Shown piece after piece: positions 56,633 to 64,000 of a stretch of 64,000 nucleotides of DNA (its first letter is position 1; each line of letters opens with the position of its first letter). The notes beneath the pieces are model-generated. The model saw nothing but the letters and a program-made list of their open reading frames with translations. It made no database searches and was not told the origin of the DNA. The stretch is from Paracerasibacillus soli (GTDB lineage: Bacteria > Bacillota > Bacilli > Bacillales > Amphibacillaceae), in NCBI RefSeq assembly GCF_034006335.1, contig NZ_JAWDIQ010000001.1, one strand, 5' to 3'. Position numbers and translations under genes: made by a program.

Positions 56633-58297
56633 ATGAAAAATATGAAAGTTTTATATGATAACAAATTTATGACAGGGCTTGAAGAGGCAATGAAACAAGA
56701 TGGGCCATTCTCATCTTGGGAACTATTTTCTATGGCTTATGAGGCAGAATTAACAACCATGACATCTGATTTTAAAGGTTTTCTGTCGTTGAAATATTTA
56801 CCACATATGGAATTTTTATCACATCAGATTAATGCAGCACAACAAGTCATTGAAAACATGAATGGTAGAGCTATTTTAGCGGATGAAGTAGGATTAGGTA
56901 AAACAATTGAAGCCGGTCTTATTTTAAAAGAATATATGGTGAGAGGCGTTGTAAAAAAAGCACTTTTACTAGTACCTGCATCCCTAGTTAATCAGTGGGT
57001 ACAGGAATTAAATGAAAAGTTTCACATTCCAGCAATCGCTCATCGCAAAAATTACAGTTGGGAGCAACATAATATATTGGTTACTTCTTTGGATACAGCA
57101 AAAAAGTCACCACATCAAGAACAAATATTAGAGATAGATTATGATTTAGTATTAGTAGATGAAGCACATAAAATTAAAAATCACAAAACAAAAAACTATG
57201 AACTTGTCCGAGCTTTAAAAAAGAAATATTGCTTATTACTAACCGCAACTCCAGTACAAAATGAGTTAATTGAAATATTTAATCTAGTTTCCATATTAAA
57301 ACCGGGCCATTTGGGAAGTTACGAAGCTTTTGTAAAACGATTCGGTAAAGATCGTAGTAAACTTAAGGAAAATGAATACTTGAAAAAACTTGTCAAAAAA
57401 GTAATGGTTCGACACACAAGGGAAAATACGAATATGAACCCAACAAAACGGCATATTGAAACCGTATGGGTTACATTTTCTAAAGAAGAAAAGTCATTTT
57501 ATGAACAATTAGATACAGCAATAGGTTCAATTGCCACATTCGCAAAGTTAACGCTTCTACGTGAGATTTGTTCTTCTAGGGAAGCTTGCTATTTATCTAT
57601 GAGTAAAATGGCAGAAAAGAACCCCGAGTTAAAGGATTCCTTTCACCCTTTTATCAAGCAAATTGAACAATTACCTGCTCATGCGAAAGCTGAACAAGTT
57701 GTGCGCTTAATTAACCAATTTCCTAATGAAAAAGTAATCATCTTTACAGAATACCGCGCTTCCCAATTATATTTACAATGGTATTTACAACAAAATGGCA
57801 TTTCGTCCGTACCATATCGTGGTGGTTTTAATCGTGGAAAGAAGGATTGGATGCGTCAATTGTTTGAAAACCAAGTCCAAGTTCTCATCGCTACAGAAGC
57901 AGGTGGTGAAGGAATTAACCTGCAATTTTGTAACCGCATGATTAATTATGACTTGCCTTGGAATCCAATGCGCTTAGAACAAAGAATTGGCCGAATTCAC
58001 CGTTTCGGTCAAGAAAAAGACGTGCATATATATAATTTTGCAATTAAAGATACAATCGAAGAGCATATTATGAAATTATTATACGAGAAGTTAGGATTAT
58101 TTGAACAAGTGATTGGTCGTTTAGATAGCATTTTGGAAGTATTAAATATCACGGATATGGAACAAGAAATAGAGGCAATCATGAAAAGTTCAGCCTCGAC
58201 TGGAGAAATAAAAATTAAATTAGATAACTTATCTTCCGTTATTCATCATACTGCTGAATTTGAACAAAAGGTAGGTGAACAATATGGCAATTTCTAA
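56633..58297 (+). CDS. yqhH: SNF2 family DEAD/DEAH-type helicase YqhH
   Basis: 554 residues. Walker A region ADEVGLGKTIEAGLIL, DEAH box LVDEAHKIKN, LTATPVQNEL motif, and C-terminal helicase motifs IIFTEYRASQLYL, ATEAGGEGINLQF and QRIGRIHRFGQ. DNA-dependent ATPase fold; biological role unknown. Divergent from gcvT, followed by yqhG whose start overlaps its end. Intact. Confidence 0.92.
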   Translation: MKNMKVLYDNKFMTGLEEAMKQDGPFSSWELFSMAYEAELTTMTSDFKGFLSLKYLPHMEFLSHQINAAQQVIENMNGRAILADEVGLGKTIEAGLILKEYMVRGVVKKALLLVPASLVNQWVQELNEKFHIPAIAHRKNYSWEQHNILVTSLDTAKKSPHQEQILEIDYDLVLVDEAHKIKNHKTKNYELVRALKKKYCLLLTATPVQNELIEIFNLVSILKPGHLGSYEAFVKRFGKDRSKLKENEYLKKLVKKVMVRHTRENTNMNPTKRHIETVWVTFSKEEKSFYEQLDTAIGSIATFAKLTLLREICSSREACYLSMSKMAEKNPELKDSFHPFIKQIEQLPAHAKAEQVVRLINQFPNEKVIIFTEYRASQLYLQWYLQQNGISSVPYRGGFNRGKKDWMRQLFENQVQVLIATEAGGEGINLQFCNRMINYDLPWNPMRLEQRIGRIHRFGQEKDVHIYNFAIKDTIEEHIMKLLYEKLGLFEQVIGRLDSILEVLNITDMEQEIEAIMKSSASTGEIKIKLDNLSSVIHHTAEFEQKVGEQYGNF

Positions 58298-59057
58298 TTT
58301 AAATCAATTTTTAGTGCAATATTTTCGTGCCCATCAATGTGATATCATCAAAAATGAAGATGGTGTACTCGTTATCCAATTAACAGAAGAAATGGATCGT
58401 ACCTTAATGAATCGACCATTTTATTGGCATTACATGAAACAAATGGGACAAGCAGGAGAACCTATGCAGCTTACACTTGTAACAAACTTAAAAAAGGAGG
58501 TTGAAAAAGGAGAAAGGATTCATTTCGGAAGTCCACGCTTACAACAAATAATTAATCATTTAAAAGCGAAAGAAAGATTCACGAAATTATATGAACAGTT
58601 ACCTGCTGTTAATAGAGTTGCCTTACATCCGTGGTTAGTTGTCAATATGAAACTTAGCTATATTGGACTTCAAAAAAAAGATGAGTTATTTTCAATTGGA
58701 CTAAACCTTGTAAATGGTATGATGAAAACAGATATGATAGATCAATTAAAACATCTTCATTTACAGCCGGCTATACCCGATTTTTGTTATACCATTTCTC
58801 CACTCATTATGCCAGGTAGCGGTTTTAAACGAATTGAAAAAGTATTAACAACCTATATCGAGGAACAGGACCATTCCTGGGCAGAGGCCACACGAAAAGA
58901 GTTATTACAAGAAAAGGAACTACTACAGCAATTTTATGACGGTCAAGAAGATGAAGATAATCAATTTGAAAAAGAACTTACACAAATTATTGAAAGATAT
59001 GAACCAAAAATAACCATGAACGTAACGAATGGTGGTATGTTTTATTTAGCACAATAA
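58284..59057 (+). CDS. yqhG: YqhG family protein
   Basis: 257 residues from ATG 58284 (MAISNLNQFLVQYF), which has AGGTGAAC upstream; GTG 58275 is an alternative. Soluble, with a helical C-terminal half rich in Glu/Gln. Overlaps yqhH by 14 bp, so translation is coupled and the two probably act together. Function unknown. Confidence 0.9.
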   Translation: MAISNLNQFLVQYFRAHQCDIIKNEDGVLVIQLTEEMDRTLMNRPFYWHYMKQMGQAGEPMQLTLVTNLKKEVEKGERIHFGSPRLQQIINHLKAKERFTKLYEQLPAVNRVALHPWLVVNMKLSYIGLQKKDELFSIGLNLVNGMMKTDMIDQLKHLHLQPAIPDFCYTISPLIMPGSGFKRIEKVLTTYIEEQDHSWAEATRKELLQEKELLQQFYDGQEDEDNQFEKELTQIIERYEPKITMNVTNGGMFYLAQ

Positions 59058-59069
59058 AAAATAATAATA

Positions 59070-59104
59070 CAAAAATAAGCGGGTCTCAAAGTAACCCGCT
59101 AATT
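59070..59104 (-). terminator. Terminator of yqzE
   Basis: AGCGGGT (59078-59084) pairs with ACCCGCT (59094-59100); on the minus strand it runs into CTTATTTTTG. It also separates yqhG from convergent yqzE. Confidence 0.75.
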
Positions 59105-59269
59105 GTTCGTTTTCTTTACATAAGTTTTAATTGCTAAAGGGAGCACACCAAACCAACGATTCGTATATGCCATTGACACGCTTTTCACCTTTTTTCTTTT
59201 TTCTCGAGGCTTATTGAAATACGAAACAAACTCTTCTGTAATAAACTTTACATAGTCATTTCCAGACAT
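59099..59269 (-). CDS. yqzE: YqzE family small protein
   Basis: 56 residues from ATG 59269 with GGAGGAG upstream: MSGNDYVKFITEEFVSYF, a very basic middle (KPREKRKKVKS), and AYTNRWFGVLPLAI with a short hydrophobic end. The N-terminal pattern NDYVKF-T--FV-Y and the RWFG motif fit B. subtilis YqzE, which also sits near comG. Function unknown. Confidence 0.8.
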   Translation of the reverse strand: MSGNDYVKFITEEFVSYFNKPREKRKKVKSVSMAYTNRWFGVLPLAIKTYVKKTNN

Positions 59270-59304
59270 GTAGCATCTCCTCCCTCATATAAGTTTAATT
59301 TTGA

Positions 59305-59796
59305 CTATTGGAATGAAATTATACCTTTTATTTTCTTAATGATTTCTTCTTTACGATACTTCTCTGTATCGATTGTAAAATCGGCTATATTTTCATACAA
59401 AGGGATTCGTTTTTTATATAATTTCTTAGAATCTCCATTTACCCAAAGCGGACGCTCGTTATCATCTTTTAACCTATTTTGTATTTCCGTAAACGAAGTT
59501 CTTAAATATATAATAATGCCATTTTCCTTCATAAAAATCCTATTCTCACTTCTCTCAATAATTCCACCGCCTGTTGCAATAATCGGTACCTTTAATTGTT
59601 TTAGAACTACCGTTTCTTGTATCCTAAAATATGCTTCACCTTTATCTTTGAATATCATCGGTATCGATTTATTCAGTCTTTTTTCAATAACTTCATCCAT
59701 ATCTGCAAAATCTAATTGCAGTTCTCGACTTATTTTTTTACCTATTGTAGTTTTTCCACTTCCCATAAAACCTATCAAATAAATGCTTTTTGTCAT
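59305..59796 (-). CDS. aroK: Shikimate kinase
   Basis: 163 residues. P-loop IGFMGSGKTTIGKK, shikimate-binding DMDEVIEKR and ATGGGIIERS, lid with NDERPLW-type region (DDNERPLWVNG). Phosphorylates shikimate in aromatic amino acid synthesis. Divergent from comGA, as in many bacilli. Intact. Confidence 0.93.
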   Translation of the reverse strand: MTKSIYLIGFMGSGKTTIGKKISRELQLDFADMDEVIEKRLNKSIPMIFKDKGEAYFRIQETVVLKQLKVPIIATGGGIIERSENRIFMKENGIIIYLRTSFTEIQNRLKDDNERPLWVNGDSKKLYKKRIPLYENIADFTIDTEKYRKEEIIKKIKGIISFQ

Positions 59797-59900
59797 TTTT
59801 CTCTCCCTTTTAAAAAAAGTTTAAAAATTAAGCAGGACTTTGTATGTTTGTGTCGAATAGAGTATAAAAGCAGCTCTTCCTATAAAGGTGGTGAAAATGA

Positions 59901-60910
59901 TTGAACCCTGCCTTACATCTCTCTGAAGAAATACTTCTTGCAGCTTCAAACTTAAATGCATCAGACATCCATTTCTATCCGTTTTATTCTGAAACAAAAA
60001 TATACTGTCGCATTAACGGAAAACGGATCTTCTTTCGTGCTATATCTAATGAAAAATATCAACTGTTGCTAACCCACTTCAAGTTTACATCAGGAATGGA
60101 TATTGGCGAAACTAGAAAACCCCAAAATGGTTCCCGCACATTTAAAACAGCATTACAATCCTATTCCATTCGTTTATCAACATTACCAGTAAAGCACAGT
60201 GAAAGTTTAGCTATTCGGCTAATCCCGCTCTCTCAAAGCTCAACACTTGAAAAGCTTTTATTATTCCCTAGTCAAGTTAAGACTTTAAAAAAATGGATTG
60301 CAAATAGAGCTGGCATTCTATTACTAAGTGGACCTACCGGCAGCGGAAAAACGACAACACTTTATGCACTACTTCAAAAAATAATTACAGAGCAACCTTA
60401 TCAAACCATTACGCTTGAAGATCCGATTGAGAAAAACTTAGATGGAATCATCCAAGTACAAATTAACGAAAGGGCTGGGATTACGTATCAAGCTGGTTTA
60501 AAAGCTGCATTAAGACACGACCCAGATATCATCATGGTTGGTGAGATTCGTGATCATTTTACTGCGCAGTTTGCATTTGAAGCTTCTCTTACAGGGCATT
60601 TAGTTTTAAGTACTGTTCATGCAAAAGACACGGTTGGCACAATCAATCGATTAAAAGATTTAGGCATCCAAACAACAGATTTAAAACAATCACTTCTTGG
60701 GGTCGCATCCATCCAACTTATTCCTATTACAATGCATGGAAAACAAAATATACGAAGAGCAGCTATATTAGAAATTTTAGATGGGAAGCGCCTCATAAGT
60801 GTGTACTACAAGGTAAAACATCGCAAATTCATGACTACACATCATTTTATCATTTACGAAAGAAGGCTTATGCTTATGGGTACTTTTTGGATGAAACAGA
60901 GCAAGGATAA
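59901..60910 (+). CDS. comGA: ComGA, competence pseudopilus assembly ATPase, frame break near the C-terminus
   Basis: GspE-type ATPase for DNA-uptake pseudopilus assembly. Walker A LLLSGPTGSGKTTTLYALL, Asp box TLEDPIEKNLDG, Walker B DPDIIMVGEIRD, His box GHLVLSTVHAKDT. A T is missing near 60815; after repair the reading is LLQGKTSQIHDYTSFYH ... YFLDETEQG and stops at 60910. As given, the frame runs on into comGB and mimics one fused protein. The start is unclear: TTG 59901 is in frame, or ATG 59898 with an extra C near 59909. Length about 336 residues, normal. Confidence 0.92.
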
Positions 60911-61922
60911 GCCATTAAACCACGACCTACAACTACGCTTTCTACACCGGCTATCACGAATATTGGCAAATGGCTATCCACTTCTCGAAGCATTACAAAC
61001 AATGCGTTGGGATAAAAAACTCTCTCCTGTTGCAATAACTATAGAAACTGCGTTAATGAACGGGGAAACAATTGACAAAGCATTTGAACAGGCGCATTTT
61101 CATCACTCAATCATATCGTTCTTATACTTTTCACAGATACACGGAAATTTATTATCCAGCATTGACAAAAGTATAGAGCTATTTGAAAACAAATTATACT
61201 ACTCGAAAAAATTTAAACAACTATTGCGTTATCCCATTATTTTATTCACGCTATTTGTGACATTACTCTTTTTTATCAATAAGTATGTGTTTCCCTCATT
61301 TCTTGATATTTTCCAAGCGAATGCAAGCTCCACTTCCTTTATTCATTTGTTTATGACAACTATACAAATGAGTTCTCAACTATTGCTTGTTTTATTTATC
61401 ATCGTTATCAGTTTCATTATCGCCTGGAGATATTTATCAAATAAAATCCCTATACAAAGGAAAATAAGTTTATACAAATCAATTCCAGTTCTACAATATT
61501 TTATGACTCTTTACACATCATTTTTGTTTACAACACAAATGAGTATGTTACTAAAATCCGGAATGGAACTACAAGATATTTTACGTGCTTTAACAAATCA
61601 AAGGAAATTGCCGATTATCGCTCATTATGCATTTCTTTTAACAAATGAGTTATCACATGGCAATCATATCAGTTATATTATCAGTCAGCTTCCCTTACTA
61701 GATAATCAACTAGTAGATATATTTCAAGAGAGTAAAAACATGTCAACATTACAGCAGGATTTATCGATATACGCAGACATATTACTTGAAGAATTCCATG
61801 ATAAAATGATGAAATTCATCACACTATTTCAACCAATTTTCTTTATTATCATTGCGATCTTCATCGTAACGATTTATATGGCCATGATGTGGCCTATGTT
61901 TGAATTAATTAAAACTATATAG
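60891..61922 (+). CDS. comGB: ComGB, pseudopilus platform membrane protein
   Basis: 343 residues from ATG 60891 (MKQSKDKPLNHDLQLRFL), overlapping the end of comGA by 20 bp. GspF/PilC family: two cytoplasmic repeats (about 15-115 and 210-310) and three TM helices, the last ending IYMAMMWPMFELIKTI. Needed for assembly of ComGC pilins. Intact in its own frame. Confidence 0.92.
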   Translation: MKQSKDKPLNHDLQLRFLHRLSRILANGYPLLEALQTMRWDKKLSPVAITIETALMNGETIDKAFEQAHFHHSIISFLYFSQIHGNLLSSIDKSIELFENKLYYSKKFKQLLRYPIILFTLFVTLLFFINKYVFPSFLDIFQANASSTSFIHLFMTTIQMSSQLLLVLFIIVISFIIAWRYLSNKIPIQRKISLYKSIPVLQYFMTLYTSFLFTTQMSMLLKSGMELQDILRALTNQRKLPIIAHYAFLLTNELSHGNHISYIISQLPLLDNQLVDIFQESKNMSTLQQDLSIYADILLEEFHDKMMKFITLFQPIFFIIIAIFIVTIYMAMMWPMFELIKTI

Positions 61923-61934
61923 GAGTGAATGTTC

Positions 61935-62246
61935 ATGTTTAAAAATAATCGAGGTTTCACCTTAATCGAGATGTTAATCGTCCTAATGATTATATCTGTA
62001 TTAATCATCCTTATCGTCCCTAACTTAAGTGGCAGAACAAAAGAGGTTAATAGCAAAGGTTGTCAAGCACTTGTTTCTGTTGTACAAACACAGGTTGAGG
62101 CTTATGCACTCGACCACGGACAGCTTCCATCAGATCTTCAGCAACTAGCAGCAGAAAATTATATTTCTGAGGAACAATTCACATGTCCTAATAACAAAAA
62201 TTTGGTATATGACAGTAGCTCTGGAAAAGTCTCTGCACCAAATTAG
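61935..62246 (+). CDS. comGC: ComGC, major pseudopilin
   Basis: 103 residues from ATG 61935; the prepilin-cleavage site is RG|FTLIEML, followed by a 20-residue hydrophobic helix. Two Cys further on (KGCQAL and FTCPNN) can form the known disulfide. Cleaved and methylated by ComC, polymerises into the DNA-uptake pseudopilus. Intact. Confidence 0.94.
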   Translation: MFKNNRGFTLIEMLIVLMIISVLIILIVPNLSGRTKEVNSKGCQALVSVVQTQVEAYALDHGQLPSDLQQLAAENYISEEQFTCPNNKNLVYDSSSGKVSAPN

Positions 62247-62250
62247 GAAA

Positions 62251-62694
62251 ATGAAAAAGGTCTCTATAAAACAATATAACGGCTTCACATTAATTGAAAC
62301 TATCATATGTCTAAGTATTTTGTCCATTATGCTACTGTTCACTATTCCAATCACATATACCACAATCGATAAACAAAAGGAAACCCAATTTCTCAACAAC
62401 TTGCAATCAGACATCTTATTCCTACAAAATATGTCGATCAATAAACGAGGGCATGATATTCATGTCGAGTTTCTTTCTCATCATTATCTTATTTATACAG
62501 GATTATTTAATTTCCCAACTATGCGGCAATATCCTAATGGTTGGGAAGCTTTACCCCAAAGCATGCAAAAAATATCATTTACAAATGGGTATATAACACC
62601 TGCAGGCAGCGTGTTATTTCGTACATCAACAAAAGAAATAAGAGTCGTCTTTCCACTTGGGAAAGGAAGAGGATATATACGTGTGGAAGAATAA
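62251..62694 (+). CDS. comGD: ComGD, minor pseudopilin
   Basis: 147 residues from ATG 62251 (MKKVSIKQYNGFTLIETIIC). Type IV pilin-like N-terminus NG|FTLIE and hydrophobic helix, then a beta-rich domain (GYITPAGSVLFRTSTKEIRV). Four bp after comGC. Intact. Confidence 0.9.
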   Translation: MKKVSIKQYNGFTLIETIICLSILSIMLLFTIPITYTTIDKQKETQFLNNLQSDILFLQNMSINKRGHDIHVEFLSHHYLIYTGLFNFPTMRQYPNGWEALPQSMQKISFTNGYITPAGSVLFRTSTKEIRVVFPLGKGRGYIRVEE

Positions 62695-63012
62695 ACAAGG
62701 CTATATTTTAATCGAAACGATGATAAGTTGCACCCTTTTATTTACATGTATCATGACGATTAGTCCCATTCTCTCATTATTAAATAAAGAAGAATGTTAT
62801 TAAGTGAGAGGATACATTATGTACACTACTTACACGATATGATACAACCATTATTGTTTGAAGGCATCACACCTAAAGATATGAGTATAGAGCTGGAAGA
62901 CGCCTTTGTAACCTTTACGTACGAAGAAAATTTAATAAAAGGATGTGTGAATTGGAAGAATGCAAAAAGGGTCCAAGAAGAGATTTGCCTTTATGGGTAT
63001 CCTGTACGATAA
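62681..63012 (+). CDS. comGE: ComGE, minor pseudopilin-like protein, one frame break
   Basis: GTG 62681 inside the end of comGD; KNKQGYILIETMISCTLLF is a prepilin-like N-terminus. A base is missing near 62795, after which MLLSERIHYVHYLHDMIQPLLFEG continues to the stop at 63012; about 110 residues. Component of the competence pseudopilus tip complex. Confidence 0.83.
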
Positions 63013-63415
63013 CCGTGGATACTCGCTAGTTTCTTTACTAATGGCTATTACACTCCTATCGCTATTGTTCCCACTTATGGCACAAATTTTAAACATGACA
63101 CGTACACATGAAGAATCCTTGTATGACATCACTTCTATCCATCAATTCTTTTATTTCCTGCAAGAGGAAATGAAAGATGCGCAAGATTTCCAAATTAGGG
63201 ATCAAACACTCTATCTGACACTATATAACGATGATATTATATCCTTCCAACAACATCATCAAACGGTATCGAGAAAGTTAAATAATCAAGGTCACCTTAT
63301 TTACTTACGCGATGTTGACTATCTTTCCTTTATACCACGGTCTTATGGCTTTCAAGTGATGATTAGAACAATAAAAGGAGATGAATATGAAAAAACAATG
63401 GTCCTCTATCCATAA
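62993..63415 (+). CDS. comGF: ComGF, minor pseudopilin-like protein
   Basis: 140 residues from ATG 62993 (MGILYDNRGYSLVSLLMAI), with a hydrophobic N-terminal helix of prepilin type and a beta-rich remainder. Overlaps comGE by 20 bp. Intact. Confidence 0.88.
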   Translation: MGILYDNRGYSLVSLLMAITLLSLLFPLMAQILNMTRTHEESLYDITSIHQFFYFLQEEMKDAQDFQIRDQTLYLTLYNDDIISFQQHHQTVSRKLNNQGHLIYLRDVDYLSFIPRSYGFQVMIRTIKGDEYEKTMVLYP

Positions 63416-63782
63416 TCAAGCTGGTTTTTTTCTACCAACTGTTTTATTGGTCATAACAGTCGTGTTTATTATGATATCCGCTAGTATTATACGTTACAAA
63501 AATGAGCTACATGTTGCACATCAACTCATCAATTATGTAGAAATTGAAACATTATTTCAGATAAGCCTCACTGCATTTAAAAATGATTACTACAACCATT
63601 TATTAGACGAAAATAATCACATATATTATAACTTCCCAAATGGTCATGTAGCAGTAGATTGGAAAGAGCAGGAAGAATTTACACAAGTATTATTTATCAT
63701 CACACCAGCAGGAAAAGATAGCTCGTCCTCTTTTACTTATCGGATACCTATTCAGAAGTCAGATATAGAAAATATTGACTAA
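63387..63782 (+). CDS. comGG: ComGG, minor pseudopilin-like protein
   Basis: 131 residues from ATG 63387, GGAG 6 bases upstream, overlapping comGF by 29 bp. AGFFLPTVLLVITVVFIMISAS is the N-terminal helix after a prepilin-like NQAG. Last gene of the comG operon. Intact. Confidence 0.88.
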   Translation: MKKQWSSIHNQAGFFLPTVLLVITVVFIMISASIIRYKNELHVAHQLINYVEIETLFQISLTAFKNDYYNHLLDENNHIYYNFPNGHVAVDWKEQEEFTQVLFIITPAGKDSSSSFTYRIPIQKSDIENID

Positions 63783-63887
63783 TATATGTCTTTTCATGTG
63801 TATACTTTTTGACAAATCATTGTAAATTAAAATTTCCTAAACATTATTTACTATAATGAAAGTAACAAACGTATTGGAGTGTTTATA

Positions 63888-64000
63888 ATGGAAAAAACTT
63901 TAAGACTAACAAGTGTTTTAAGTGATCCTACTCGATTTAACGTATACCAATATATTGTGGAGCACCACAAAGAAGTAACAGTATCTGAAATTGCCAAAGA
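63888..64000 (+). CDS. HTH (ArsR/winged-helix type) regulator, N-terminal part only
   Basis: The gene runs off the right edge; 37 residues are visible: MEKTLRLTSVLSDPTRFNVYQ and EVTVSEIAK. The pattern L-x-SVLSDPTRF-x-IY followed by a helix of TVSEIA type is that of winged-helix regulators. GGAG stands 9 bases upstream, and TATAAT lies at 63852-63857. Regulon unknown. Confidence 0.75.
   Translation, partial: MEKTLRLTSVLSDPTRFNVYQYIVEHHKEVTVSEIAK

Noticed and set aside
59901..61922. Single 673-residue ComGA-ComGB fusion protein
   Set aside because: In the region 60815-60910 the alternative frame reads a typical ComGA C-terminus (QGKTSQIHDYTSFYH ... LDETEQG) and ComGB has its own ATG at 60891. 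One missing T explains the apparent fusion.
1..64000. CRISPR array, tRNA or rRNA genes
   Set aside because: I saw no regularly spaced repeats, and no cloverleaf or rRNA segments while reading both strands.

Overview
The window is one long chromosomal segment of a low-GC, endospore-forming member of the Bacillaceae. Genes for Spo0A, SpoIVB, the whole SpoIIIA operon, MntR, the glycine cleavage system and the ComG operon stand in an order close to that of the Bacillus subtilis yqj-yqi-yqh-comG region. The combination with an OLE RNA locus and the sequence style suggest a halophilic or alkaliphilic genus (Oceanobacillus/Virgibacillus-like); the genus is an inference.

Layout. 1-5754: end of a PepT-like peptidase (yqjE), a methylmalonyl-CoA module (carboxyltransferase, mutase large subunit, and a B12-domain/epimerase fusion), a tiny Prli42-like membrane protein and YqjA. 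5843-16448: bacilliredoxin BrxB and the branched-chain keto-acid degradation operon ptb-bcd-buk-lpdV-bkdAA-bkdAB-bkdB behind a clear sigma-54 promoter, with its activator BkdR upstream. The bkd operon makes acyl-CoAs from Val/Ile/Leu and the methylmalonyl module can carry the propionyl-CoA part to succinyl-CoA. 16665-22544: yqzF, aspartate kinase, spo0A, spoIVB, recN. 22569-31621: argR, tlyA, the OLE RNA with its partner protein OapA, ispA, xseB, xseA, folD, nusB, yqhY, accC, accB. 31962-39935: spoIIIAH to spoIIIAA, efp, pepQ-like peptidase, aroQ, yqhR. 40181-42811: yqhP, yqhO, mntR and an unrecognised ORF. 42882-51560: a decayed tnsA fragment and a class II ribonucleotide reductase gene (nrdJ). 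51799-64000: yqhL, gcvPB-gcvPA-gcvT with a tandem glycine riboswitch, yqhH, yqhG, yqzE, aroK, comGA-GG and the start of an HTH regulator.

Most striking is nrdJ. It is split into four exons by one ORF-less group I intron and two group II introns, each of the latter coding for its own reverse transcriptase/maturase. The two group II introns lie only 68 bp apart; the micro-exon between them encodes the Asn-Pro-Cys-Gly-Glu active-site loop with the radical cysteine. The exons join to an 851-residue protein after one base is restored in exon 1. Two NrdR boxes 32 bp apart overlap the nrdJ promoter. The second notable system is the OLE RNA/OapA ribonucleoprotein locus.

Caution: about two dozen genes carry one or more 1-2 base indels, mainly in short homopolymers, including genes expected to be essential (accC). 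This points to uncorrected assembly or sequencing errors, so most frame breaks are annotated here as one interrupted gene rather than as true pseudogenes.
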